A DNA stretch of 22,099 nt from an uncultured Dysgonomonas sp. (GTDB lineage: Bacteria > Bacteroidota > Bacteroidia > Bacteroidales > Dysgonomonadaceae). The translations under genes were made by a program, and so were the position numbers. Below, in pieces: positions 8,241-17,614 of the stretch (positions are counted from its first letter, which is position 1; each line of letters begins with the position of its first letter). The stretch is from the NCBI GenBank assembly GCA_937995835.1, contig CALKIV010000069.1, forward strand, positions 1-22,099, written 5' to 3'. The notes beneath the pieces were generated by a model. It ran no database searches and was not told the DNA's origin. It was given only the letters and a program-made list of their open reading frames with translations.

Positions 8241-10052
8241 ATGAAAAAATACATATTATATGCTTTAACAGGACTAGTTCTTATCCTTAATGCTTACGCC
8301 TGTTCCGATGAAGACAAATACTCTACTTCAGTGGTGAAGGAGATTAAACTTTTTTTGAATGATAAGCCATGGGCAGTAAATACGGGCTTATCCACCAAAC
8401 CCCTTTTCATATATGACAGCGATGGACAATATGTGGCAAATTATTCGTCACTCTATCGCTTTCAGCTACCAAATGGGAGGTATAAGATTGTATCCACCAC
8501 ACAATCAGACTCGATACCTGTGGCTAAAAACTTGAATGATATTATCATCAGACAAGACCTTAAGGGAAAAGTAGGGCATGCTATTTCTGCCCCAGTTGAT
8601 TATAATTCTCCATTCACAGATCCATTGACAGCAAAGATGTATAGTCGCACAGGGGTTGTTAGATTAAAGGCAACCGACAAGAAAGCCGACAAGAGCTACT
8701 CTACTGTACGTGCTATCATTTCAACTCCTATCTATGGCTATAAACTGTCAGATGCTACTTATGTAAAAGAGCCAATAGAAGTCTCTCTTGATGAGCCAAC
8801 CAAAACAGGTGGGGTCAATTACACTAAAGATATCGTATTGTTTGAAACGAAGACAATCAGTGAAAATATTTCCATTCGCATTGACTATCTAAACGATAAC
8901 AATCAAGTTGTGCAATCGAAAGCTATTGATGGAGCTTTTCAGGTTCTACCCAACGACACCACACAGATTGCATTTGCATTAAACAAAGAGAACGAACCTA
9001 TCATTCAGGAATATACAGTGACCATTGCCTCCGAAGGCTGGAATGATGAAGAACTAAATCCGGAAGCCCCCCTAAAAATACCGGAAGGTTATACCTATGT
9101 AAGCCCGGAAGAAAGTTTGGAGAATATTTGTAAATCCATGATGAGCGATCCAGAGATTCAAGATGTAAAACTCTTTCTTAAGGCCGGATCAGCTTACAAA
9201 CTTGGTAGACAAACTGATATTCCAAAGAGCCTTTACATTGTAGCACAAGCACCTCAAAATGGAGAAGAGATGACCTATATGGAAATGGGTAACATGAGCA
9301 TTTCTACAGGAGATAACACCATAGATGCTGTTCACTTTGAAAATATAAACATTAAAGTTACAGACTCAGATTTCCTTAAGTTTAAGAATCAATTCTTCCA
9401 CGTGAAGGAAATTTCTTTAAAAAACTGTGAGATACGAGATCTGAAACGCACTATGTGGTATCAAGAAGTCAATGCTCCAAAGGCACAGGTGGTAGATAAG
9501 TTCATCATTGATGGATGTCGATTCTTCAACCTCGATCATGGGGGTAGTGCTTTCATTGGTTTATCAACAAAACAAGATGCGCCAATTCATAATATTGTGT
9601 TTAGGAATTCTACTTTCCATGCTAAGAACTTGACAAAAGGACTCATATCTGGTTTGAGCTCAATGACAGGCGATCTGAATATTAGCATAGAACATTGCAC
9701 CTTCTTAGCTCTGGCTCCTGCTAACATGAGGTTCTTCGACCTTTCACCAAAGAAAGCCAACAACTTTATGCTCACCGTGAAAGATAATGTCTTCAGTGGC
9801 TTCTCCGGAGCTGATAGTGGTCAATGGTTCAACCTAGGCTACGTAACTAGCCAATCATTCTCAAACAACTATTGCACACAAGGTTTCTCTTTGAATGACT
9901 GGGGAGTAGAGACAAACGATGTTCCTACTGAAACATCTTCTATTGAAGTGCTCTTTAAAGATGTGGATGCACTAGATTTTACCATCAAGGATAAGACCTC
10001 TGAAGTCTATACAAAACATATTGGTGATCCATATTGGATAAATATTAAATGA
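8241..10052 (+). CDS. Lipoprotein fusing a FimB/Mfa2-like N-terminal part to a DUF4957/DUF5123-like beta-helix
   Basis: This 603-residue lipoprotein has lipobox AYA-C21 followed by SDED, an acidic pattern seen on surface-exported Bacteroidota lipoproteins. Residues about 30-260 look FimB/Mfa2-like (PLFIYDSDGQYV, then RFQLPNGRYKIVSTT). Residues about 280-600 form repeated short beta strands with NxxFxxS-type turns (HFENINIKV, LKNCEI, IDGCRFFN, FRNSTFH, IEHCTFL), as in DUF4957. The end (SFSNNYCTQGFS ... LDFTIKDKTSEV ... GDPYWI) matches the DUF5123 tail of the protein at 17615-19270. Such proteins recur in pectin PULs, and their function is not established to my knowledge. Surface binding of galacturonan is the simplest guess; lyase activity cannot be excluded because the fold resembles pectin lyases. 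Its last 4 nt overlap the pectate lyase start (ATGA), implying translational coupling. Confidence 0.78.
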   Translation: MKKYILYALTGLVLILNAYACSDEDKYSTSVVKEIKLFLNDKPWAVNTGLSTKPLFIYDSDGQYVANYSSLYRFQLPNGRYKIVSTTQSDSIPVAKNLNDIIIRQDLKGKVGHAISAPVDYNSPFTDPLTAKMYSRTGVVRLKATDKKADKSYSTVRAIISTPIYGYKLSDATYVKEPIEVSLDEPTKTGGVNYTKDIVLFETKTISENISIRIDYLNDNNQVVQSKAIDGAFQVLPNDTTQIAFALNKENEPIIQEYTVTIASEGWNDEELNPEAPLKIPEGYTYVSPEESLENICKSMMSDPEIQDVKLFLKAGSAYKLGRQTDIPKSLYIVAQAPQNGEEMTYMEMGNMSISTGDNTIDAVHFENINIKVTDSDFLKFKNQFFHVKEISLKNCEIRDLKRTMWYQEVNAPKAQVVDKFIIDGCRFFNLDHGGSAFIGLSTKQDAPIHNIVFRNSTFHAKNLTKGLISGLSSMTGDLNISIEHCTFLALAPANMRFFDLSPKKANNFMLTVKDNVFSGFSGADSGQWFNLGYVTSQSFSNNYCTQGFSLNDWGVETNDVPTETSSIEVLFKDVDALDFTIKDKTSEVYTKHIGDPYWINIK

Positions 10053-12430
10053 AAACAACTATGAAAAATATCTTTTTTCTATTGTTAGTAAGTATTTGTT
10101 GCGCATGTAGTTCTGATGATAAAACAGATGAAACAACTACCGACAAACTGGAAGTATCGAAAGACGAAATAAAGTTTGCTAGTCAAGAAAATGCCATCAC
10201 CATCAGCCTTACAGCAACAAAAGAATGGGCGGTAGAAGTTTTGGAGACAGAGAGCAAATGGCTGTCCGTTTCTAAAACTAATGGTAACGGCAATGCAGAT
10301 ATACGGATATTTTGTACAGAAAACCTTGATAATGATACGCGGTCAGGAAAGATAAGAATCACGATGAAAACAGCTGATTCCACTCTGAAACATGAAATTT
10401 TAGTAGAACAGCTTGGCAGTGACCCTGACATCCTACTCGATTATTCTAAAGAAGAGTTTCCATTCAAAGGAGGCAGTCTAGCCTGCAAGATATTATCCAA
10501 TGTGGAGTGGAGTGTAGAGATTGACGAGAAGTATGACTGGATAAAACTCGAAGAGGAAACTCTAAACACTCGCAGTTATGTGACAGATGATGTAGTATTT
10601 AAAGTTCTCCCCAACATTGCAATCAAAAGAGTCGGAGAGATTATCATCAAAGCCGAAGGTAATTATTTTCTGAAAAAGGTGATAAAAGTGACCCAAGAAG
10701 GAGGTACCACATCATTGGAAGTTGTTCAAGATGAGTATATCATTCCTTTTCGAACTTCCACACTAGGCATTCCTATCATTCAAGAGTTTCCAATTGACTA
10801 TGAGATAAAATCAACTGCACCTTGGATCGTAATGGACAAGGAAGCTTCCTCTGGCTCTGAAGCTGTGTTAAAGATTGAGGACAATATGGATTTTCTTCCT
10901 CGATCAGCTATGATAACCATTGACAATGGAGCTCTAGCTCAAACCGTTAAGATCTTCCAATATGGGAAGCCCGACACCAGTATAGGCGACGACCCATCAG
11001 CCGGACAGCTTTTGGCGTTTCCCGGAGCAGAAGGTGGAGGACGATTTACAACAGGAGGACGTGGAGGTGAAATCTATCGAGTAACCAATTTAGATGACTA
11101 TAACAAGAATGAAACTCCTATAAAAGGTAGTTTTCGTTATGGAATAGAAAAATCGGATCAACCTAGAACTATAATCTTCGATGTATCGGGAATTATTGAG
11201 CTAAAAAGAGGAATATTTTTAGCAGATAAACCTAACCTCAGTATTATTGGTCAAACAGCACCCGGAGATGGAATAACGCTAAAAAATTACAACTTCAGCC
11301 TCAACCTGTCTCAAGATAGCAAAGAAATGAATGCCATCATTCGCTTCTTACGCTGTCGCCCCGGAGATAAATATGAAGACTATGGTGAAGATGCCATGGG
11401 TGGCAGATATTTCACAAATGCCATTATAGACCACGTAACCACCAGTTGGAGTGTAGACGAAACATTTTCGTTCTATGGCTGTCAAAACTTTACAGCACAA
11501 TGGAGCATCGCTTCCGAGAGTTTGAATATGTCAAATCATGCCAAAGGGGCACATGGATATGCTGCCATGTTTAGTGGCGACAACGCTTCATTCCACCATA
11601 TTCTGCTAGCACATCATGGTAGCCGTGTACCTCGTATATCTGACCTACCTGTACCCGGAACCGAAGGAGCTGGCGATCACATTGGATACTTTGATGTACG
11701 CAATAATGTGTATTACAACTGGAGCGAAGCCGGTTTTGGAAGCTATGGGGGTAAATATGCCAAATTCAATCTTGTGAACTGCTACTACAAAGCCGGCCCG
11801 GCTACAGGTGAGGGAAGCATGTCTTGGAGAGTATTATCCAGCGATCCTACAGCACGAGCATACATTGATGGGAACTACATGACCACGAGCCCAGAAGTAA
11901 CTACCGACAATTGGACAAATGGAGTTTGGAGTCAATTTTGGCGAGATCTGCATCCAACCGAAGCAGAGATGAAAGCCATGAAAATGGCATCACCTCAACC
12001 ATTCAGCAAGGTAACGAACCACACAGCAGAACAAGCTTATGACAAGGTGTTGCAATATGCAGGAGCTTCATTGCGTCGTGATGTCATTGATGAGCGCATT
12101 GTCAACGAAGTGAAAAGCAAATCTTCAACCTATACAGGTTCGAGAGACGACAGACCGCGTCCCGGTATTATAGACACAGTAAATGATACTGAAGGTTATC
12201 CCAAAGTTAAATCTCTAGAACCGTGGATCGATACTGATGGAGATGGCATACCTGACATTTGGGAGGAAGCCTATGGACTTGACTCCAAGAATCCTGCAGA
12301 TGCCAATCAGGTGAGTTCGTCAGTTGACCCCAATGCACGATACTCCAATTTGGAGGTATATTTCCACAATTTGGTACAGCACATTGTCTACCATCAAAAT
12401 CAAGGTGGACAAGCCATTGAGAAGAAATAA
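10049..12430 (+). CDS. PL1-family pectate lyase lipoprotein with three BACON-like domains
   Basis: This 793-residue lipoprotein has a signal peptide ending ICCA-C20, followed by SSDDK, an acidic surface-export pattern. Three BACON-like beta-sandwiches follow at about 34-122, 126-217 and 221-306, each with the typical W-x-V and W-I/L core (for example WAVEV...WLSVS). The parallel beta-helix of polysaccharide lyase family 1 spans about 320-720. Recognisable parts are LAFPGAEGGG at the start, IDHVTTSWSVDE (460-471) corresponding to the WIDH region, and R526-V-P-R529, which contains the probable catalytic arginine. A loop D728-T-D730-G-D732-G with D736 looks like a calcium site. PL1 cleaves polygalacturonate by beta-elimination, giving unsaturated oligosaccharides. 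BACON domains usually hold the enzyme away from the membrane or bind polymers. The start overlaps the preceding stop, and SusC begins 2 nt after the end. An alternative start at codon 5 (10061) would keep the signal peptide. Confidence 0.9.
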   Translation: MKTTMKNIFFLLLVSICCACSSDDKTDETTTDKLEVSKDEIKFASQENAITISLTATKEWAVEVLETESKWLSVSKTNGNGNADIRIFCTENLDNDTRSGKIRITMKTADSTLKHEILVEQLGSDPDILLDYSKEEFPFKGGSLACKILSNVEWSVEIDEKYDWIKLEEETLNTRSYVTDDVVFKVLPNIAIKRVGEIIIKAEGNYFLKKVIKVTQEGGTTSLEVVQDEYIIPFRTSTLGIPIIQEFPIDYEIKSTAPWIVMDKEASSGSEAVLKIEDNMDFLPRSAMITIDNGALAQTVKIFQYGKPDTSIGDDPSAGQLLAFPGAEGGGRFTTGGRGGEIYRVTNLDDYNKNETPIKGSFRYGIEKSDQPRTIIFDVSGIIELKRGIFLADKPNLSIIGQTAPGDGITLKNYNFSLNLSQDSKEMNAIIRFLRCRPGDKYEDYGEDAMGGRYFTNAIIDHVTTSWSVDETFSFYGCQNFTAQWSIASESLNMSNHAKGAHGYAAMFSGDNASFHHILLAHHGSRVPRISDLPVPGTEGAGDHIGYFDVRNNVYYNWSEAGFGSYGGKYAKFNLVNCYYKAGPATGEGSMSWRVLSSDPTARAYIDGNYMTTSPEVTTDNWTNGVWSQFWRDLHPTEAEMKAMKMASPQPFSKVTNHTAEQAYDKVLQYAGASLRRDVIDERIVNEVKSKSSTYTGSRDDRPRPGIIDTVNDTEGYPKVKSLEPWIDTDGDGIPDIWEEAYGLDSKNPADANQVSSSVDPNARYSNLEVYFHNLVQHIVYHQNQGGQAIEKK

Positions 12431-12432
12431 AT

Positions 12433-15400
12433 ATGAATATTCGTTTTGTAACAAAAAATAATAAAATAATGAATAAACTAATAATAAGTATATTCTTACT
12501 ACTATGGGTAACGGTTGGTGCATTTGCACAAACCGTCACCGGTACAGTGACAGATAGCTATGGCCCAGTGACTGGTGCTGCAGTGATGATTGAAGGAACG
12601 AGTACAGGTGTCACAACCGATATTAATGGCAAGTTTAGCTTGCCCAATGTATCTGACGTAAACAAGACTGTATTGTTGATTCGCTATCTGGGAATGAATG
12701 ATGTAAGAGAGCCACTCAAGGGACGTACCTCTGGCATCCAAGTACACATGACTGAAGATATCAACCAACTGGAAGACGTCGTTGTGATAGGTTATGGTAC
12801 ACAAAAAAGAGGAAACCTAACTGGTTCGGTAGCTAGTGTGTCAGGAAAAATACTAGAAAAAGTACCAACAGCTTCCGTTGCCGAAGCCATTGTTGGGCGA
12901 TTGCCCGGTGTTCAAGTCACAGCAGTTGATGGGTCTCCCGATTCCGAAATCAAAATTTTGGTTCGTGGTGGGGGTTCTATCACACAAGACAACAGCCCAT
13001 TGATTTTGGTCGATGGCTTTGAAGTTAGCAGTTTAAATGATATTCCTCCAACAGATGTAGAGTCTATTGATGTGTTAAAAGATGCAGCTTCTACAGCTAT
13101 TTACGGAGCTCGTGGAGCCAATGGAGTGATATTGGTAACCACTAAGCAACCCACTGAGGGGCGAGTGTCTATAAGCCTGAACACTTATTTGCAGACCAAA
13201 ACACTTTCGAAGAAAATGGATGTAATGGACCCTTACGAATATGTTTTAATGCAATATGAAAATGCTCGCAACAAAAATTCTATTCCCTCAGGATTTTTTA
13301 ATAAATATGGGCATAGCTACGAGCACTACATTTATCAAGGGGATAAGGGCACAGATTGGCAAGATGAGGTTTTTGACACCAATCCTGTTGCTAAATATGT
13401 AGATTTGAGCATCAATGGAGGTACTGAGCGAACCAAATATAAAGCAACGCTGATACATCAAGATCAGCCTAGTGTGATGGTGGGCAATGGAATGGATCAG
13501 AACAATTTGAATGTAACATTAAACACAAAATTATTTGATTTCCTAACCTTCGAATATCGCACTCGTCTTTTACACAAAGAAGTAGATGGCTCAGGCACGG
13601 AAGGGGTTAGTCTTCTCACAGCGCTGCGCGAAGCTCCAACCCTAGGTTTGGATGAATATATGGTTCTCCCTGAGGATAATTCCTATTATGACCCTGAGTT
13701 GTTAGACGAAATCACTCGTTTTAATCCTAAAGAAGAATCGGAGAAAAACTATAAAAAAAGAATCAACAAATTTCTAAATACAATAGGTGCTTTAACTTGG
13801 GATATAACCAAAGGCTTAACCTTGCGATCTGAATTTGGATTCGAAAACAACTCACAGGAAATGCGCCTCTTTTGGGCTGCCGATACTAGCACGGGTAGAA
13901 ATAATGGCAATCTGCCTGTAGCTGAATGGGGCAAAGATCAGGGCACTAAATGGCAATTAACGAATGTATTAAACTATAACTTTAAGTTAAACGAAGTTCA
14001 TGACTTTCAACTGATGACGGGACAAGAAATGAAGCATTCTCAAATGACAAAAAAATCATTTACAACTCGCTATTTCCCTGAAAATACCACGGCAGAGAAA
14101 GCATTCGATAATCTATCGTTAGGGACACCCTATCTGAGCTCATCGTCTGCTGGCTCACCATCTAGGATATCATCTTTCTTTGGTCGTGTTAACTACGGAT
14201 ACCAAGACAAATATCTAGTAACATTAGCGCTTCGTGCTGATGGATCTTCCAAATTTGCATCCAACAATCGTTGGGGATTCTTCCCTGCTGCTGCAGTAGC
14301 ATGGCGTATGTCAAACGAAGATTTCTTGAAAGATCACCCTGTCATCTCTAACATGAAACTAAAATTTAGTTATGGAGCATCAGGGAACGACCGCATCAGT
14401 TCAGATATTTATCACAAACTTTATGGCATAGGAAACAAAAATCCAGCTGGTTGGGGCGAAACTAGTCGACACTATTACAATTTCTATAACACTAGAGAGC
14501 TATACAATCCTGATGTGAAGTGGGAAACCACAATCACACGAAACCTAGGGCTCGACTTTGGATTCTTCAAAGAGCGCATTAGTGGTACTTTTGAAGTTTA
14601 TTGGAATACTGTGAAAGATCTACTCGTACCTTCCGACATTCCGGGATATACCGGTTATAGTAAGATTATGACCAATGTGGGGCAAACCTCCAACAAGGGA
14701 GTTGAACTAGCATTGACAGGTTATATCATCGACCGTCCAGACTTTACACTAAATGCGACTTTCAACATTGGACATAACAAAAACAAAATAGACAAACTAG
14801 CCAGTGGTGAAACTGAATGGATTCTTTCTTCCGGATGGGCAGGCAACGACCTACTGAATGCAGACGACTATCGTGCGTATGTGGGAGGAGCAAGTGGTTT
14901 GATGTATGGTTTTGTAAATGATGGAATCTACACGGTAGACGATTTTGACTATTTCGATCCGGCTTCTCGTACTTGGCATCTCAAGAAGGGAGTTGTGGAT
15001 TCTAGTCCTTTGGCAGGAGCAGTTCCGGGTAGTCCCAAGTTTAAAAAACTAACTCCAGTGGACGAAGACAGTGCAAACCCTTACTTGCTGACTGATGCCG
15101 ACCGCACCGTTATAGGAAAAACAACACCTAAGTTTTCTGGAGGATTTGGTGTCAATGGAACCTATAAAGGATTCGATCTGGGACTCTTCTTTAGCTTCAT
15201 GTCTGGTTTTGATGTATTCAACGCCAATAAAGTGATGCTTACATCATTTTATCGCAACAATTACAACAATTTTGGCACTGAGGTTTCTTCATCCAAGAGA
15301 TGGCGCAACTATGACGATATGGGCAACGAAATTCGTTACAACCCGGCAGCTCTTGCTGAGTTTAACAAAGATGCCACCATGTGGAATCCTACTAATGTAG

Positions 15401-15675
15401 GCCGTCCCATTGCCATGTCATGGGCTGTGGAAGATGGTTCATTCTTACGCTTAAACACCGTAACCATCGGATATACTATGCCACGTACACTGACCCGAAA
15501 AGTGGGATTAAACCGAGTACGCTTCTATGTATCGGGCTACAATATGCTCACCATCACAGGCTATAGTGGTTATGATCCAGAGGTAAATATTGCTAAAGGA
15601 TTGACACCAAACATTGATAACAACATGTATCCAAGAAGCCGAACTTACACTTTTGGAACCCAATTGACCTTTTAA
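12433..15675 (+). CDS. susC-like: SusC-like TonB-dependent outer membrane transporter
   Basis: This 1,080-codon protein has a signal peptide, an N-terminal carboxypeptidase-regulatory-like domain (about 34-110, TGTVTDSYGPVTGAAV), a SusC-type TonB box (EDVVVIGYG, 114-122), a plug domain (about 115-238, containing IRG-type LVRGGGS and YGARGANGVILV) and a long beta-barrel ending in TFGTQLTF, the terminal aromatic signature of outer-membrane barrels. It imports oligosaccharides across the outer membrane with energy from TonB-ExbBD. The first ATG (12433) lies 2 nt after the lyase stop. A second in-frame ATG at 12469 gives a more usual signal peptide (MNKLIISIFLLLWVTVGAFA) and may be the real start, because the 12 extra residues are polar and atypical. 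SusD follows after 14 nt. The pair position and pectinase neighbours indicate uptake of galacturonate-containing oligosaccharides. Confidence 0.96.
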   Translation: MNIRFVTKNNKIMNKLIISIFLLLWVTVGAFAQTVTGTVTDSYGPVTGAAVMIEGTSTGVTTDINGKFSLPNVSDVNKTVLLIRYLGMNDVREPLKGRTSGIQVHMTEDINQLEDVVVIGYGTQKRGNLTGSVASVSGKILEKVPTASVAEAIVGRLPGVQVTAVDGSPDSEIKILVRGGGSITQDNSPLILVDGFEVSSLNDIPPTDVESIDVLKDAASTAIYGARGANGVILVTTKQPTEGRVSISLNTYLQTKTLSKKMDVMDPYEYVLMQYENARNKNSIPSGFFNKYGHSYEHYIYQGDKGTDWQDEVFDTNPVAKYVDLSINGGTERTKYKATLIHQDQPSVMVGNGMDQNNLNVTLNTKLFDFLTFEYRTRLLHKEVDGSGTEGVSLLTALREAPTLGLDEYMVLPEDNSYYDPELLDEITRFNPKEESEKNYKKRINKFLNTIGALTWDITKGLTLRSEFGFENNSQEMRLFWAADTSTGRNNGNLPVAEWGKDQGTKWQLTNVLNYNFKLNEVHDFQLMTGQEMKHSQMTKKSFTTRYFPENTTAEKAFDNLSLGTPYLSSSSAGSPSRISSFFGRVNYGYQDKYLVTLALRADGSSKFASNNRWGFFPAAAVAWRMSNEDFLKDHPVISNMKLKFSYGASGNDRISSDIYHKLYGIGNKNPAGWGETSRHYYNFYNTRELYNPDVKWETTITRNLGLDFGFFKERISGTFEVYWNTVKDLLVPSDIPGYTGYSKIMTNVGQTSNKGVELALTGYIIDRPDFTLNATFNIGHNKNKIDKLASGETEWILSSGWAGNDLLNADDYRAYVGGASGLMYGFVNDGIYTVDDFDYFDPASRTWHLKKGVVDSSPLAGAVPGSPKFKKLTPVDEDSANPYLLTDADRTVIGKTTPKFSGGFGVNGTYKGFDLGLFFSFMSGFDVFNANKVMLTSFYRNNYNNFGTEVSSSKRWRNYDDMGNEIRYNPAALAEFNKDATMWNPTNVGRPIAMSWAVEDGSFLRLNTVTIGYTMPRTLTRKVGLNRVRFYVSGYNMLTITGYSGYDPEVNIAKGLTPNIDNNMYPRSRTYTFGTQLTF

Positions 15676-15689
15676 ATAAAATCAGTAAA

Positions 15690-17603
15690 ATGAAAAAAAT
15701 CATGAATAAAAAGATATTATATTCCATATTAGTCTGTTTCATATTTTCTTTCACATCCTGTGACGACTTTTTGGATAACGATCCTGCCTCAGGATTCACC
15801 CCCGACTATGTTTTCTCTTCAGAGGACGAAATGAAATCACTTATGACTAAAATCTATTCTGCAATGACAGCAGATGGATTGTATGCAAACACATTGGCCA
15901 GTGGGCTCAATACCAATACGGATGTGGAAATGGCTTCTTTTTCTAACAATACGCCTTCTACAGCCGGAACAGATATTGGCTGTTTCGATGCTAAACCTTA
16001 TTGGTCAATCCTAAACAACGTTTGGAATGATATGTATTCGACTATTAATTACGCTAACGACTTCTTGCAAGGTGTAGAAAACTCTAAACTATTTTCTGAG
16101 AAGATTGGCAAAGATGGTCCTACTGAAGTACAACAAATGTATGGCGAAGTTAAAACCCTTAGAGCGATGCTCTATCTTGACCTGATTCGGACATGGGGTG
16201 ATGTGGTATTTGTTACTGAGCCATCTAAATCTACTGACAAATTTTTCAGCGTAGGGCTGACTGATCGTCATAAGATATTAGAATACCTCATCGAAGAACT
16301 GATTGCAGTAGAACCTATGCTTAAATATGCCACCGATCTGGATGAAGGTGTAGAACGTGCCTCTCGTGAATATTGTCAAGCTCTTATCGGACAAATGGCG
16401 CTGTATCGAGGAGGATGGACACTCCGCCCCAACAAAGATGATGTCACAAGTGTGGGCTATATGGAGCGTGGCGATAATGCAAAACACTATTACGAAATAG
16501 CAAGCACCTATCTAGGGAAAGTGATAGAAGAAGGCAAGCATGACTTGAATCAAAGTTTTGAGAGACTATGGTATGATGAATGTAATTGGAAAACATCTAA
16601 TAACGGAGATGTCATTTTTGCTGTACCAATGCTAAAAAACTCTACAAGTCGTTTCGGATATAACATTGGAGTGACCATTGCCACAGGAAAACACGCTTAT
16701 GGAGCAGCTAGAAACTACTTCCTATTTGGAGGCACATATGTTTACTCTTTCGATAAAGATGACCTGCGTCGTGATATCACTTGTGTACCCTATAAGTATA
16801 ATAAAGACCTAAACCAAGAGATCGATATGGGCTTCTCCGCCATGGGAGCAGGTAAATGGAATAAGATGAACATGGAATCACCATTAGGGAGCTCTAGTAC
16901 AGGTAGTACTGGCATCAACAACGTTAAGATGAGATTTGCTGATGTCTTATTGATGTATGCCGAAGCTACAAACGAACTGTATGGACCTAACGATGATGCC
17001 AAGAATGCATTGAAACGTGTGAGAAAGAGAGCTTTTGACTCCTCTCTATGGGGAGACAAAGTAGAGACCTACGTAGGACACCTAAATAGTGCCGAAGATT
17101 TCTTCAAGGCCATTATGGATGAACGAAAATGGGAGTTTGGAGGTGAAGGCATTCGCAAATATGACCTTGCACGTTGGAACAAATACAGTGAGGTCATATA
17201 CAATCTTTACTTCGAAATGAAAAATTGGGGTGAAGTGGCTAATGGAGCCAATATCCCTGGTTTAGAAAAAGTACCAAACAGGATTTATTACAAATCGGTA
17301 GCTGACCCCAAGCATTCAGATCGCACAATTCTAGACATCGTAGGCATCGACGAGTATGGGCCTGGTGTTGGACGACCAGCAGGCTACTCTGTCTTAGACT
17401 ATGCTATCGGTTGGAAGGTATTGAACAAAGAAACTCAACTCTTTGAGCCTCTAGCTGCCATTTCGTGGAGTTTCAGAGGATTCATTAACAAGAATAACGA
17501 AAACTCCGTTCGCCCAACCGATCCTCTACGATACTTATGCCCTTATCCCACCAAGGTGATTACAGATCATCGCGGATTGATACAGAACTATTATGGATAT
17601 TAA
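15690..17603 (+). CDS. susD-like: SusD/RagB-like surface glycan-binding lipoprotein
   Basis: This 637-residue lipoprotein has lipobox FTS-C24 followed by DDFLDNDPASGF, the characteristic SusD opening. Family signatures include helical TPR-like segments (VKTLRAMLYLDLIRTWGDV near 152-170), a long substrate-binding middle part, and the late RFADVLLMYAEATNEL helix with the following DERKWEFGGEGIRKYDLARW motif, which is near-universal in SusD/RagB proteins. It caps the SusC barrel and captures the oligosaccharide before import. It lies 14 nt after SusC and 11 nt before the DUF4957 lipoprotein, in the usual order in which a surface glycan-binding protein follows SusD. A second in-frame ATG at codon 5 (15702) is an equally plausible start. 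Residues contacting the sugar cannot be identified from sequence alone. Confidence 0.96.
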   Translation: MKKIMNKKILYSILVCFIFSFTSCDDFLDNDPASGFTPDYVFSSEDEMKSLMTKIYSAMTADGLYANTLASGLNTNTDVEMASFSNNTPSTAGTDIGCFDAKPYWSILNNVWNDMYSTINYANDFLQGVENSKLFSEKIGKDGPTEVQQMYGEVKTLRAMLYLDLIRTWGDVVFVTEPSKSTDKFFSVGLTDRHKILEYLIEELIAVEPMLKYATDLDEGVERASREYCQALIGQMALYRGGWTLRPNKDDVTSVGYMERGDNAKHYYEIASTYLGKVIEEGKHDLNQSFERLWYDECNWKTSNNGDVIFAVPMLKNSTSRFGYNIGVTIATGKHAYGAARNYFLFGGTYVYSFDKDDLRRDITCVPYKYNKDLNQEIDMGFSAMGAGKWNKMNMESPLGSSSTGSTGINNVKMRFADVLLMYAEATNELYGPNDDAKNALKRVRKRAFDSSLWGDKVETYVGHLNSAEDFFKAIMDERKWEFGGEGIRKYDLARWNKYSEVIYNLYFEMKNWGEVANGANIPGLEKVPNRIYYKSVADPKHSDRTILDIVGIDEYGPGVGRPAGYSVLDYAIGWKVLNKETQLFEPLAAISWSFRGFINKNNENSVRPTDPLRYLCPYPTKVITDHRGLIQNYYGY

Positions 17604-17614
17604 ATTAGTAAAAA

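Noticed and set aside
7347..10052. A fimbrial operon, suggested by FimB/Mfa2-like parts
   Set aside because: No major or minor fimbrial subunit or tip genes are present, and the operon context is carbohydrate degradation.
12207..12539. Minus-strand 110-codon frame across the lyase/SusC junction
   Set aside because: It is antisense to two well-supported genes. Its hydrophobic segment only mirrors the SusC signal peptide region.
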